This document shows positions 57,302-64,000 of a stretch of DNA of 64,000 nucleotides, piece by piece. The notes under the pieces are model-generated. The model saw only the letters and a list, made by a program, of their open reading frames with translations, made no database searches and was not told the origin of the DNA. The position numbers and the translations under genes are program-made. How positions within the stretch are numbered: position 1 is the stretch's first letter; each line of letters opens with the position of its first letter. The DNA is from Streptomyces sp. AM 4-1-1 (lineage in GTDB: Bacteria > Actinomycetota > Actinomycetes > Streptomycetales > Streptomycetaceae), in contig NZ_CP119145.1 of the NCBI RefSeq assembly GCF_029167625.1, positions 4,526,001-4,590,000 of the forward strand, written 5' to 3'.

Positions 57302-58372
57302 ATGACCGCCGAACCCGCCGAACCCGCCGAACCCGCCGAACCCGCCGGAACGTCCGGGCCCGGGGAACTCTCCCGAACATCCAGCCCCGGGGAGCCGTCC
57401 GGAACGTCCGGTCCTGGGGGACCCGCCGCACCCGTGGCGGCCGTGATCCGTACCCGTGGCCTCACCAAGCGCTACGACGCCGACCGGCTCGCCGTCGACG
57501 GTCTCGATCTCGACGTCCCGGCGGGCAGCGTCTTCGGGTTCCTGGGCCCCAACGGCTCCGGGAAGACCACCACCATCCGGATGCTGATGGGCCTGATCGA
57601 GCCGACCTCCGGCACCGCGCACGTGCTGGGCCTGCCCATGCCCGGCGCGGCCCGTACCGTACTGCCGCAGGTCGGCGCGCTGATCGAGGGACCCGCGCTG
57701 TACGGGCACCTCACCGGCCACGACAACCTCGTACGGTACGACTCCGCCGATCCCACCGCCGACCCCCGCACCCGACGCGCGCGCGTCGCGACCGCACTGG
57801 ACCGGGTCGGGCTCGGCGCCGCGGCCGGGAAGAGGGCCAGGGCGTACTCGCTCGGCATGAAACAGCGCCTCGGCCTCGCCGCCGCGCTGCTCCGGCCCCG
57901 GCGCCTCCTCGTCCTCGACGAACCGACCAACGGGCTCGACCCGCAGGGCATGCGTGAGATCCGCGCCCTCGTCCGGGAACTCGCGGCGGACGGCACCACC
58001 GTCTTCCTCTCCTCCCACCTCCTCGACGAGATCGAGCAGCTCTGCACCCACGTGGCGGTGATGGCGCGAGGCAGGCTGATCACCCAGGGACCGGTCGACG
58101 CCCTCGCGGCGGGCGGCCGGAGCCGGCTCGCCGTCACCACACCCGATCCGGCGGACGCCGTGCGCCTCCTCAAGGAACTCGGCGTCACGGACGTCGTGGC
58201 CGACGGCGACCGGGTGACCGGTGAGGCCCCGCGAGGCGACGTCGAACTGGCCGACCTGAACGCCGCGCTGGTCCGCGACGGGGTCCGCGTACGCTCCTTC
58301 GGCGTCGAGCGGGCCTCCCTGGAGGACGCCTTCGTCGCGCTCACCGGAGAGGGATTCGATGTCGCGGGCTGA
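57302..58372 (+). CDS. ABC exporter ATP-binding protein
   Basis: A 356-residue ATPase of the drug/multidrug (CcmA-like) type. Walker A GPNGSGKTTTIRML, signature SLGMKQRLGLAAALL, Walker B LLVLDEPTNGLDPQG and the H-loop SSHLLDEIEQL are clear. ATG 57302 is preferred (GGGGGA just upstream); ATG 57290 lacks a site. The ~50-residue N-terminus has four AEP repeats and Gly/Ser/Pro repeats, encoded by short DNA repeats. The downstream permease gene overlaps by 14 nt. Confidence 0.92.
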   Translation: MTAEPAEPAEPAEPAGTSGPGELSRTSSPGEPSGTSGPGGPAAPVAAVIRTRGLTKRYDADRLAVDGLDLDVPAGSVFGFLGPNGSGKTTTIRMLMGLIEPTSGTAHVLGLPMPGAARTVLPQVGALIEGPALYGHLTGHDNLVRYDSADPTADPRTRRARVATALDRVGLGAAAGKRARAYSLGMKQRLGLAAALLRPRRLLVLDEPTNGLDPQGMREIRALVRELAADGTTVFLSSHLLDEIEQLCTHVAVMARGRLITQGPVDALAAGGRSRLAVTTPDPADAVRLLKELGVTDVVADGDRVTGEAPRGDVELADLNAALVRDGVRVRSFGVERASLEDAFVALTGEGFDVAG

Positions 58373-59243
58373 CCTCGTACACAAGGACCTCCCGCACGGG
58401 CCGCGCAATCCGCTGTGGACGTTCGGCATCCTCCGTTCCGAACTCGGCACGACGCTCCGGCGCGGGCGCACCCTCGCCCTGCTCGGAGTGCTCGCGGCCG
58501 TACCCGTACTGATCGGCGTCGCCGTGCGGATCGAGACCGGTGGCGGCGGGTCGGCCGGGGCGGGTGGCGCCGGCCCGGCCTTCTTCGGCCAGATCACCAA
58601 CAACGGCCTCTTCCTGGTCTTCGCCGCACTCGCCGCGACGCTCCCGGTCTTCCTGCCGATGGCGGTCGGCGTCGTCGCGGGCGACACGATCGCGGGCGAG
58701 GCGGGCGCGGGCACCCTGCGCTATCTGCTGGTCGCCCCGGCGGGCCGGACCAGACTGCTGCTGACCAAGTACGCCGCCACGCTGGCCTTCTGCCTGGTCG
58801 CGACCCTGGTGGTGGCGGTGTCGGCCCTCGTCGTGGGCGCGCTGCTCTTCCCGGTCGGTGACGTCACGACGATCTCCGGGACCCGGATCGGTTTCGGGGA
58901 CGGGCTGCTGCGGGCGGGGCTGATCGCGGTGGTGGTGGCCGCGTCACTCAGCGGCTTCGCGGCGCTCGGGCTGTTCGTGTCGACGCTCACCAACAGCGGA
59001 ATCGCGGCGATGGCGGCGACGGTCGGGGTGCTGATCACGGTGCAGATCCTGGACACGATCCCGCAGCTGGGCGGGGTCCACCCGTATCTCTTCCCGCACT
59101 ACTGGCTGTCCTTCTCGGACCTGCTGCGGGAGCCGGTCTACTGGGACGAGCTGACGAAGAACCTCGGCCTGCAAGCGGTATACGCGGCGGTGTTCGGTTC
59201 GGCGGCCTGGGCGCGCTTCACCACGAAGGACATCACGGCCTGA
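58359..59243 (+). CDS. ABC exporter permease
   Basis: A 294-residue membrane protein of the ABC-2 type with about six helices. The N-terminal amphipathic ELGTTLRRGRTLALLGVLAA, and IAGEAGAGTLRYLLVAPAGR (the conserved contact segment with the ATPase), are present. It pairs with the preceding ATPase. The substrate is unknown. ATG 58359 is inside the end of the ATPase gene. Confidence 0.92.
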   Translation: MSRADLVHKDLPHGPRNPLWTFGILRSELGTTLRRGRTLALLGVLAAVPVLIGVAVRIETGGGGSAGAGGAGPAFFGQITNNGLFLVFAALAATLPVFLPMAVGVVAGDTIAGEAGAGTLRYLLVAPAGRTRLLLTKYAATLAFCLVATLVVAVSALVVGALLFPVGDVTTISGTRIGFGDGLLRAGLIAVVVAASLSGFAALGLFVSTLTNSGIAAMAATVGVLITVQILDTIPQLGGVHPYLFPHYWLSFSDLLREPVYWDELTKNLGLQAVYAAVFGSAAWARFTTKDITA

Positions 59244-59418
59244 TCCGGACGGCCCTCGCGCCGCCGGCCGGGCGAGCCGTCCCCCGATCGGCTCGTCGCG
59301 GCACGAACGGCACGAACGGTACGGACGAGAACGAAGCGACACGCAACGTTCCGTCTCCACAGGAGCATTGTTCGACTATTGGCGACGCGCTGTCAACAAG
59401 GATCGATTCGGGGCGCCC

Positions 59419-59424
59419 TATGCT
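59419..59424 (+). promoter_or_regulatory. Likely -10 of the leaderless tetR transcript
   Basis: TATGCT (59419-59424) fits TANNNT and ends 6 nt before the ATG at 59431, so transcription would begin at the start codon. No -35 with proper spacing is evident. Confidence 0.45.
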
Positions 59425-59430
59425 CGCCGA

Positions 59431-60018
59431 ATGATCACATCGCCGAGTTCCCTGCGCCGCAGCGAACGGTCACGGCGGGCGACCCTCGACGCCGCCCTCG
59501 AACTGTGCGCGGAGAAGGGGTACGGACGCCTCACCGTCGAGGCCATCGCGGCCAGGGCGGGCGTGAGCAAGAAGACGATCTACCGCTGGTGGCCGTCAAA
59601 AGGGGCGGTGATCCTGGAGGCGTTCACCGAGGCGCTGGTCGGGGCCACCCCGTTCGTCGACACCGGGGACATCGCGGCCGATCTGCGTACCCATCTGGCG
59701 AGCGCGGTGAATCTGATCTCGCTGCCGCCCTTCGGTCCCGCGTACGCCGGAATCCTCTCCGAGGCCGCGCACGACCGGACACTCGCCGAAGCGCTGCGCG
59801 AACAGCTGGTCGACCCCCGGGTCGACGCGGCCATCGCCCGCCTGCTCACCGCCCAGGAACAGGGCCAGGTCCCCCCGGGCGCGGACCTCCCCCTCGCGGT
59901 GGAGATGCTCTACGGCCCGCTCTACTACCGCCATGTCCTGAGCAAACCGATACAGGACGAGCCGGAGATCGCGAAGCTGGTGGACCACGTGCTGCGCGCC
60001 CTGGACGCCACCGCCTGA
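59431..60018 (+). CDS. TetR-family transcriptional regulator
   Basis: A 195-residue regulator. The HTH near residues 12-58 reads LDAALELCAEKGYGRLTVEA then AARAGVSKKTIYRWWPSKGA. The C-terminal domain (LISLPPFGPAYAGILSEAAH, then the YGPLYYRHVLS helix) is of the AcrR/TetR_C_11 kind. ATG 59431 is preferred to an upstream TTG because the -10 box ends just before it. It may control the upstream ABC exporter or itself. Confidence 0.9.
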   Translation: MITSPSSLRRSERSRRATLDAALELCAEKGYGRLTVEAIAARAGVSKKTIYRWWPSKGAVILEAFTEALVGATPFVDTGDIAADLRTHLASAVNLISLPPFGPAYAGILSEAAHDRTLAEALREQLVDPRVDAAIARLLTAQEQGQVPPGADLPLAVEMLYGPLYYRHVLSKPIQDEPEIAKLVDHVLRALDATA

Positions 60019-60048
60019 GTGCCCCGCCCCGGACGCCGGGTCTCGCGT

Positions 60049-60467
60049 CGACGGATGTTCCGCTGGCGGCGTTCTCGGCGATTACGCATGGTAGGAAGCC
60101 GAATGCTCCTGCGATACTTCACGCACTGGCCACCGCGCTGAAGAGTGTCGACGAGGAGACCGCGACGATCTTCAGTGAGCTCACCGAACTCGGCCTGGGA
60201 AACACCCCGGCCGCTCAGGTCTGGAGGGACCTCATGGCTGTCGACCTCTCGTTCTTCCGCTCCGAAACCTCCCAACGCCTACGCTCCGAAGGCAGGGTGG
60301 AAGGCCAGGCCGAAGCCGTCCTCCTGATTCTGGACCGCCGCGGCCTCCCCCTCACCGACGAAGCGGTCCACCGCATCCGCACCTGCACCGATCCCGACAC
60401 CCTCCACCACTGGCTCGAACGCGCCATCACCGCCACCACCACCGAGGAGCTCTTCGCCCAGGAGTGA
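60049..60467 (+). pseudogene. 5'-truncated Rpn/YhgA-like (PD-(D/E)XK) family relic
   Basis: The open frame from about 60049 reads DVPLAAFSAITHGRKPNAPA, then ALKSVDEETATIFSELTELG, VDLSFFRSETSQRLRSEGRV and a C-terminal regulatory helix ending LFAQE. This is the C-terminal ~140 residues of a Streptomyces protein family that normally has an N-terminal nuclease-like domain of about 160 residues. That N-terminal part is absent; immediately upstream is the tetR stop. No start codon with a ribosome site lies near the junction. It looks like a deletion remnant. Confidence 0.65.
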
Positions 60468-60609
60468 CCCACCGGACGGGAATCCGTCAGCACGGTGCGG
60501 CCGTTGTCGGCGGTTCGGTTGGAACTGGGGTGGATTCGGAACCGGTCCGACCGGGGGACGGTCTATCGCTGTACGGGCCAGGTACCCGCAGCGTAGAGGG
60601 GAAGACGAC

Positions 60610-60699
60610 ATGTGGCACATGCTCAGCGAGTGCGACCACGAGTGGATGCGGTGGAGTGGTAAGCAGCGTTGCCGTAGGTGTGGCATGACGCAAGGCTGA
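60610..60699 (+). CDS. Micro-ORF with Cys/His zinc-knuckle-like motif
   Basis: A 29-residue frame starting ATG 60610, 7 nt after GAGGGGA, and ending TGA 60699. It reads MWHMLSECDHEWMR then GKQRCRRCGMTQG: a C-x-H pair and a later Cx2C pair spaced like a small zinc-binding knuckle. It is too short for standard gene calling. Related tiny Cys/His frames could exist in other Streptomyces; I cannot confirm expression. Confidence 0.5.
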   Translation: MWHMLSECDHEWMRWSGKQRCRRCGMTQG

Positions 60700-60700
60700 C

Positions 60701-60727
60701 CCGGAGCCCGGAGCCCGGAGCCCGGAG
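60701..60727. repeat. Four tandem 7-bp CCCGGAG repeats
   Basis: CCCGGAG or CCGGAG units run head to tail from 60701 to 60727, followed by GGGATC repeats, between the micro-ORF and the FAD monooxygenase stop. It is a simple-sequence tract. Confidence 0.75.
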
Positions 60728-60746
60728 CCGGGATCGGGATCGGGAG

Positions 60747-62321
60747 TCAGCGCGCCAGGGCGTCGAAGTAGGTCCGTACCGCCTCGCTGTCCGTGGCCGT
60801 GGCGAGCAGGGCCACATGGTTGTCCGGGCGGACCAGGACCAGTGCGGGGACGTGGCCGCCGGTCGCACCGTAGGCGGCGTGGGCGTGGCCCGCCTCGTCC
60901 AGCAGTGTGCGCGGGTGGGGCGGGACCCGGTCGGCGGGGTGGGGCGGGGAGGGGATCAGGTAGGTCCGCACCGCCTCGCCGTGTTCCGTCTCCGCGTGCC
61001 GCAGCGCCCGCGCCGACTCCGCCCCGAATCCGAGCAGCGTGAAGTGCGGACCGGCGAACGCCTCGAAGAGGCGGGTCGGTTCGCCCGTGGCGGCGTCGCG
61101 GCAGGGCGCGTCGGGGGCGCGGTCGCCGGGGCGGAGTGCGCTGGTTCCGGCCGGCGTACCGGGGCCGCCGGGGGACAGGGAGCTCCAGCGGTAGCCCCGG
61201 TCCAGCCCGCTCGTCTCCCGGGAGACCGCCGCGTCCAGCCCGCCGCCCGGCTCCTTGATCGCGTCCAGCGTGGCGCGCAGTCGGTCCGATGCGAGGTCCA
61301 GCGTCCACGCGGCGACGGGCAGCCGCTCCTCCTCGTACGTGTCGAGCAGGGCGGCCCCGGACCGGCCGGTCGCCACGCGGGCCAGTTTCCAGCCCAGGTT
61401 GAACGCGTCCTGGATTCCGGTGTTCATGCCCAGTCCGCCCGCGATCGAGTGCACGTGCGCGGCGTCGCCCGCGAGGAGGACGCGGCCCACCCGGTAGCGG
61501 TCCACCATGCGTTCGTTGCCCCGGTCGGTCGAGAGCAGCGTGGCGTCGGTCAGGCACGTGCCGGGGAGGCCGGTGTACCGGGTCAGCAGGCGCCGGAAGC
61601 CGTCCAGGGAGGCAGGCAGCGGGGCGCCGTCCGCCGCGTACTCCGGTACGGACTGGAACCACCAGCCCGACCCGGTGCCGGGGATCGGGCACAGCAGCAC
61701 GGCGCCGTCCTCGTCGAACCACTGGTGCCAGTGGTCCCGGTCCGGGCCGGTCAGCTCGACGTCCCCGCAGACCATCAGCTGGTCCTCGGACGTCTTCCCC
61801 TCGAAGGAGAGGCCGAGCAGTTTGCGTACGGAGCTGCGAGCGCCGTCGCAGCCGACGAGGTGGCCCGCCCCGATGGTCGTGCCGTCGGCCAGCTCGGCCG
61901 TCACCGAGTTCCCGTGGTCCGCGATGGCCACCAGTTCGGCGTCCAGTTCGACCCGTACGCCGTACCGCGCGAGACGGTCGCGCAGGATCTCCTCCAGCCG
62001 CCACTGCGCGATGAGCCACGACCGGTCGTACGGGGCGTCCGGGGTCGGCGCCGAGCCCTCGTACGGGTCGGTGTCGGTGACCGGTGTCCGGTTCCGGTAC
62101 TTGCGCATCGGCAGCGGCGCCGAACCCGCCGCCAGCACCTCGTCGATGACGCCCAGGTCCGCCAGGACCTCCATCGAGCGCGGGTTGGGTCCCTTGGCGC
62201 GGGAGGCGCGCGGGAAGCCGGCGGACCTGTCGATGATCCGTACGCCGACGTCCCGGCGGGCGAGGTCGAGCGCCAGGATCAGTCCGGTCGGTCCCGCGCC
62301 CACGATCAGGACACTGGTCAT
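60747..62321 (-). CDS. FAD-dependent aromatic monooxygenase (PHBH family)
   Basis: A 524-residue flavin hydroxylase. FAD loop IVGAGPTGLILAL (5-18), DG motif GCDGARSSVRKLL near 160, and GD motif VLLAGDAAHVHSIAGGLGMN near 285 are all present. The C-terminal ~130 residues are the thioredoxin-like domain of polyketide or rifampicin hydroxylases. NAD(P)H-dependent hydroxylation of an aromatic compound or antibiotic is expected; the substrate is unknown. ATG 62321 begins the Rossmann fold. A palindrome lies about 70 bp upstream. Confidence 0.93.
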   Translation of the reverse strand: MTSVLIVGAGPTGLILALDLARRDVGVRIIDRSAGFPRASRAKGPNPRSMEVLADLGVIDEVLAAGSAPLPMRKYRNRTPVTDTDPYEGSAPTPDAPYDRSWLIAQWRLEEILRDRLARYGVRVELDAELVAIADHGNSVTAELADGTTIGAGHLVGCDGARSSVRKLLGLSFEGKTSEDQLMVCGDVELTGPDRDHWHQWFDEDGAVLLCPIPGTGSGWWFQSVPEYAADGAPLPASLDGFRRLLTRYTGLPGTCLTDATLLSTDRGNERMVDRYRVGRVLLAGDAAHVHSIAGGLGMNTGIQDAFNLGWKLARVATGRSGAALLDTYEEERLPVAAWTLDLASDRLRATLDAIKEPGGGLDAAVSRETSGLDRGYRWSSLSPGGPGTPAGTSALRPGDRAPDAPCRDAATGEPTRLFEAFAGPHFTLLGFGAESARALRHAETEHGEAVRTYLIPSPPHPADRVPPHPRTLLDEAGHAHAAYGATGGHVPALVLVRPDNHVALLATATDSEAVRTYFDALAR

Positions 62322-62352
62322 GTGTGCTCCTCGGTCGATGTGTTCCGTCGTC

Positions 62353-62402
62353 GACCAGAGAAACGTAACCGAGTTAAAAAGACAACTGAGTAACGATCGT
62401 TA
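62353..62402. promoter_or_regulatory. Operator-like region upstream of the FAD monooxygenase gene
   Basis: TAACGATCGTTA (62391-62402) is a perfect 12-bp palindrome that also covers the stop codon of the rarD-like gene. Just beside it, related words GTAACCGAGTTA and CAACTGAGTAAC occur about 19 bp apart, in an A/T-rich patch. It is placed where the monooxygenase promoter should be. No candidate regulator gene is adjacent. Confidence 0.45.
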
Positions 62403-63443
62403 GGTGTCGTCCGTCGTCGGACCGACCGCCGCACCGGCACCCGCACCCGGCCGGGCGGAAGGAGAAGGCGGGGGAGAAGGCCGCGGCTGCGGACCGACCG
62501 GCGCGTTCGAGGCTGCCGGGACATCCAGAGCCCGCCGCGCCGCCACCGCCGCCGCCCTCGTCCGCCGCGCCGTTCGGAACGCGTCCCACGTCAGCAGCGT
62601 GAGCGCCAGCCACACCAAGGAGAACCCGGCCCACCGCTCCAGCGGCATCGCCTCGTGGAAGTACACGATGCCCAGCAGGAACTGGAAGACCGGCGCCAGA
62701 TACTGGAGCAGCCCCAGAGTCGACAGCGGCACCCTGATCGCCGCCGCGCCGAACAGGACCAGCGGTACGGCGGTGACGACCCCCGTCGCCGCGAGGAGCG
62801 CGGCGTGCCCCGCGCCCGCGGACACGAACGTCGAGTCGCCGCGCACGCCGATCCACACCAGATAACCGAGCGCGGGCAGGAACAGCACCGCGCTCTCGGC
62901 GGTCAGTGACTCCAGGCCGCCCATGTCGACCTTCTTCTTCACCAGCCCGTACGTCGCGAAGGAGAACGCCAGCGTCAGCGAGATCCAGGGCGGCTGCCCG
63001 TACCCGATCGCCAGCACCAGCACCGCCGCGACCCCGACGCCGACCGCCACCCACTGCGTGGGGCGCAGCCGCTCGCCGAGCAGCAGAACACCCATGGCGA
63101 TGGTGACCAGCGGATTGATGAAGTAGCCGAGCGACGCCTCGACCACATGGCCGTTGTTGACCGACCAGATGTACAGACCCCAGTTGACCGAGATGGTGAG
63201 CGCGGCGACCGTGATCAGCCCCAGTTTCCGGGGCCTGCGTATCAGCTCACCGACCCACGCCCAGCGGCGCAGCGCCAGCAGCGCGACCCCGACGACCGCG
63301 AGTGACCACGCCATCCGGTGGGCCAGGATCTCGATCGCGCCCGACGGTTTCAGCAGCGGCCAGAAGAGCGGGACGACGCCCCACAGTCCGTACGCCCCGA
63401 CACCGGACAGCAGTCCGGCCCGCTGTTCCTTGATCCCTGTCAC
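62400..63443 (-). CDS. rarD: RarD/EamA-family transporter
   Basis: A 347-residue membrane protein with about ten helices in two EamA repeats. RarD landmarks: GLLSGVGAYGLWGVVPLFW at the start, EILAHRMAWSL, ISVNWGLYIWSVNNGHVVEA and YLAPVFQFLLGIVYFHE. GTG 63443 has AGGGG upstream; the alternative upstream ATG adds residues with no homology. The C-terminal ~50 residues are Pro/Ala-rich. It exports or imports an unknown small molecule. Confidence 0.92.
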   Translation of the reverse strand: MTGIKEQRAGLLSGVGAYGLWGVVPLFWPLLKPSGAIEILAHRMAWSLAVVGVALLALRRWAWVGELIRRPRKLGLITVAALTISVNWGLYIWSVNNGHVVEASLGYFINPLVTIAMGVLLLGERLRPTQWVAVGVGVAAVLVLAIGYGQPPWISLTLAFSFATYGLVKKKVDMGGLESLTAESAVLFLPALGYLVWIGVRGDSTFVSAGAGHAALLAATGVVTAVPLVLFGAAAIRVPLSTLGLLQYLAPVFQFLLGIVYFHEAMPLERWAGFSLVWLALTLLTWDAFRTARRTRAAAVAARRALDVPAASNAPVGPQPRPSPPPSPSARPGAGAGAAVGPTTDDT

Positions 63444-63733
63444 GGGCCCCTCCCGGCATGCGTGCGCCGACCGCTCGGTTCGCGCGGCCGACTGCACGAA
63501 AGGTAACGCCGGGAGGGCGTCCAGTCATAGCCGTATCCGGTGGACGGTCATGACGTGGGGTGGTGAGTTCCAGCGCCGCGTGGCCGACGACGGGGACGAG
63601 GACCCAGGCAGCTCCTCCGAGCCGTACGCCGACGAGCTGACGCGGTCGGAGGCGAGCACCCCGAGCGCGGACCGGGCGCCGCCCCGCTGCCGTGCGCGGT
63701 GCGGCGCCCGGGTCGGGGCGGGTCGGGGGACCG

Positions 63734-64000
63734 TCAGCCGACGACCGTCCAGGTGTCGTTGCCCGCGAGGAGCGTGGCGAGGTCGCCCTTGCCGCCACGG
63801 TCGACGGCGGCGTCGAGCTGGTCGGACATCAGCGTGTCGTAGACCGGCCGGACGACATCGCGGAGCACCCCGATGGGGGTGTGGTGCAGGGTGTCCGGGT
63901 CGGCGAGCCGGGACAGCGCGAACGCGGTGGTGGGCGAGGTGGCGTGCGCGTCGTGCACCACGATCCGGGACTCGTTCTCCGGGGTGACGGCCACGACCTC
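63734..64000 (-). CDS. korB: 2-oxoacid:ferredoxin oxidoreductase beta subunit, C-terminus only
   Basis: Open frame entering from the right edge: VVAVTPENESRIVVHDAH, then ALSRLADPDTLHHTPIGVLR and the final GNDTWTVVG. This matches the end of actinobacterial KorB, the thiamine-pyrophosphate subunit of 2-oxoglutarate:ferredoxin oxidoreductase. About 88 residues are visible; the N-terminal TPP-binding part lies outside the window. Symbol assigned on the C-terminal segment alone. Confidence 0.82.
   Translation of the reverse strand, partial: EVVAVTPENESRIVVHDAHATSPTTAFALSRLADPDTLHHTPIGVLRDVVRPVYDTLMSDQLDAAVDRGGKGDLATLLAGNDTWTVVG

Overview
The DNA is very GC-rich with strong third-position G/C bias, GTG and TTG starts and 4-nt stop/start overlaps. 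The gene families (SARP regulator, Xre/DUF397 pair, a complete nuo operon next to futalosine-pathway menaquinone genes, WXG100/DUF1023 proteins) point to a Streptomyces chromosome core region. No rRNA, tRNA, insertion sequence, prophage or CRISPR array is visible.

Layout. 1-2059 (-): the 5' part of an AfsR/SARP regulator. 2399-2602 (-): a cold-shock protein with a structured leader. 2936-9038 (+): mqnA, a Ser/Thr kinase, mqnC, an amidohydrolase-like protein lacking its metal-binding core, and the menaquinone methyltransferase. 9194-13273: a zinc-ribbon multi-pass membrane protein, a GNAT acetyltransferase and a geranylgeranyl-reductase-family flavoprotein (MenJ-like candidate). 13342-16174 (-): a module of WXG100-like protein, DUF1023 hydrolase and lipoprotein. 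16516-21095: Nudix hydrolase, small hypotheticals, an abaA/whiJ-type regulatory set (Xre, DUF397, RsbW-like ATPase) and an MFS exporter. 21367-22224 (-): an NlpC/P60 hydrolase. 23009-39125 (+): nuoA-N, all 14 complex I subunits, with a Rex-like operator just upstream. 39394-41547 (+): recQ.

41715-49024 (-) is the most unusual segment. It holds a GntR regulator, an AprB-like two-cluster ferredoxin, a sulfonate/nitrate-type ABC importer, and an SdhA/AprA-like flavoprotein fused to a C-terminal HEAT-repeat solenoid. The importer's binding protein appears to carry a C-terminal NosL-like domain. The overlapping genes suggest import of a small sulfur or nitrogen compound coupled to flavoprotein/ferredoxin chemistry; the substrate is unknown.

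49220-64000: a small exported protein, fumarylacetoacetase (tyrosine catabolism), a CocE/NonD hydrolase, a POT peptide transporter, a long-chain polyprenyl diphosphate synthase (probably the menaquinone tail), a LolA-like exported protein, an ABC exporter pair, a TetR regulator, a 5'-truncated Rpn-type relic, a 29-residue Cys/His micro-ORF, a FAD monooxygenase, a RarD-type transporter, and the C-terminus of a 2-oxoacid:ferredoxin oxidoreductase beta subunit at the right edge.

Much of the window serves one purpose: building menaquinone (MqnA, MqnC, methyltransferase, tail synthase, putative tail reductase) and reducing it (NuoA-N), with redox control at nuoA probably through Rex. Gene families were assigned by reading the sequence and from recalled family knowledge; no database search was run.
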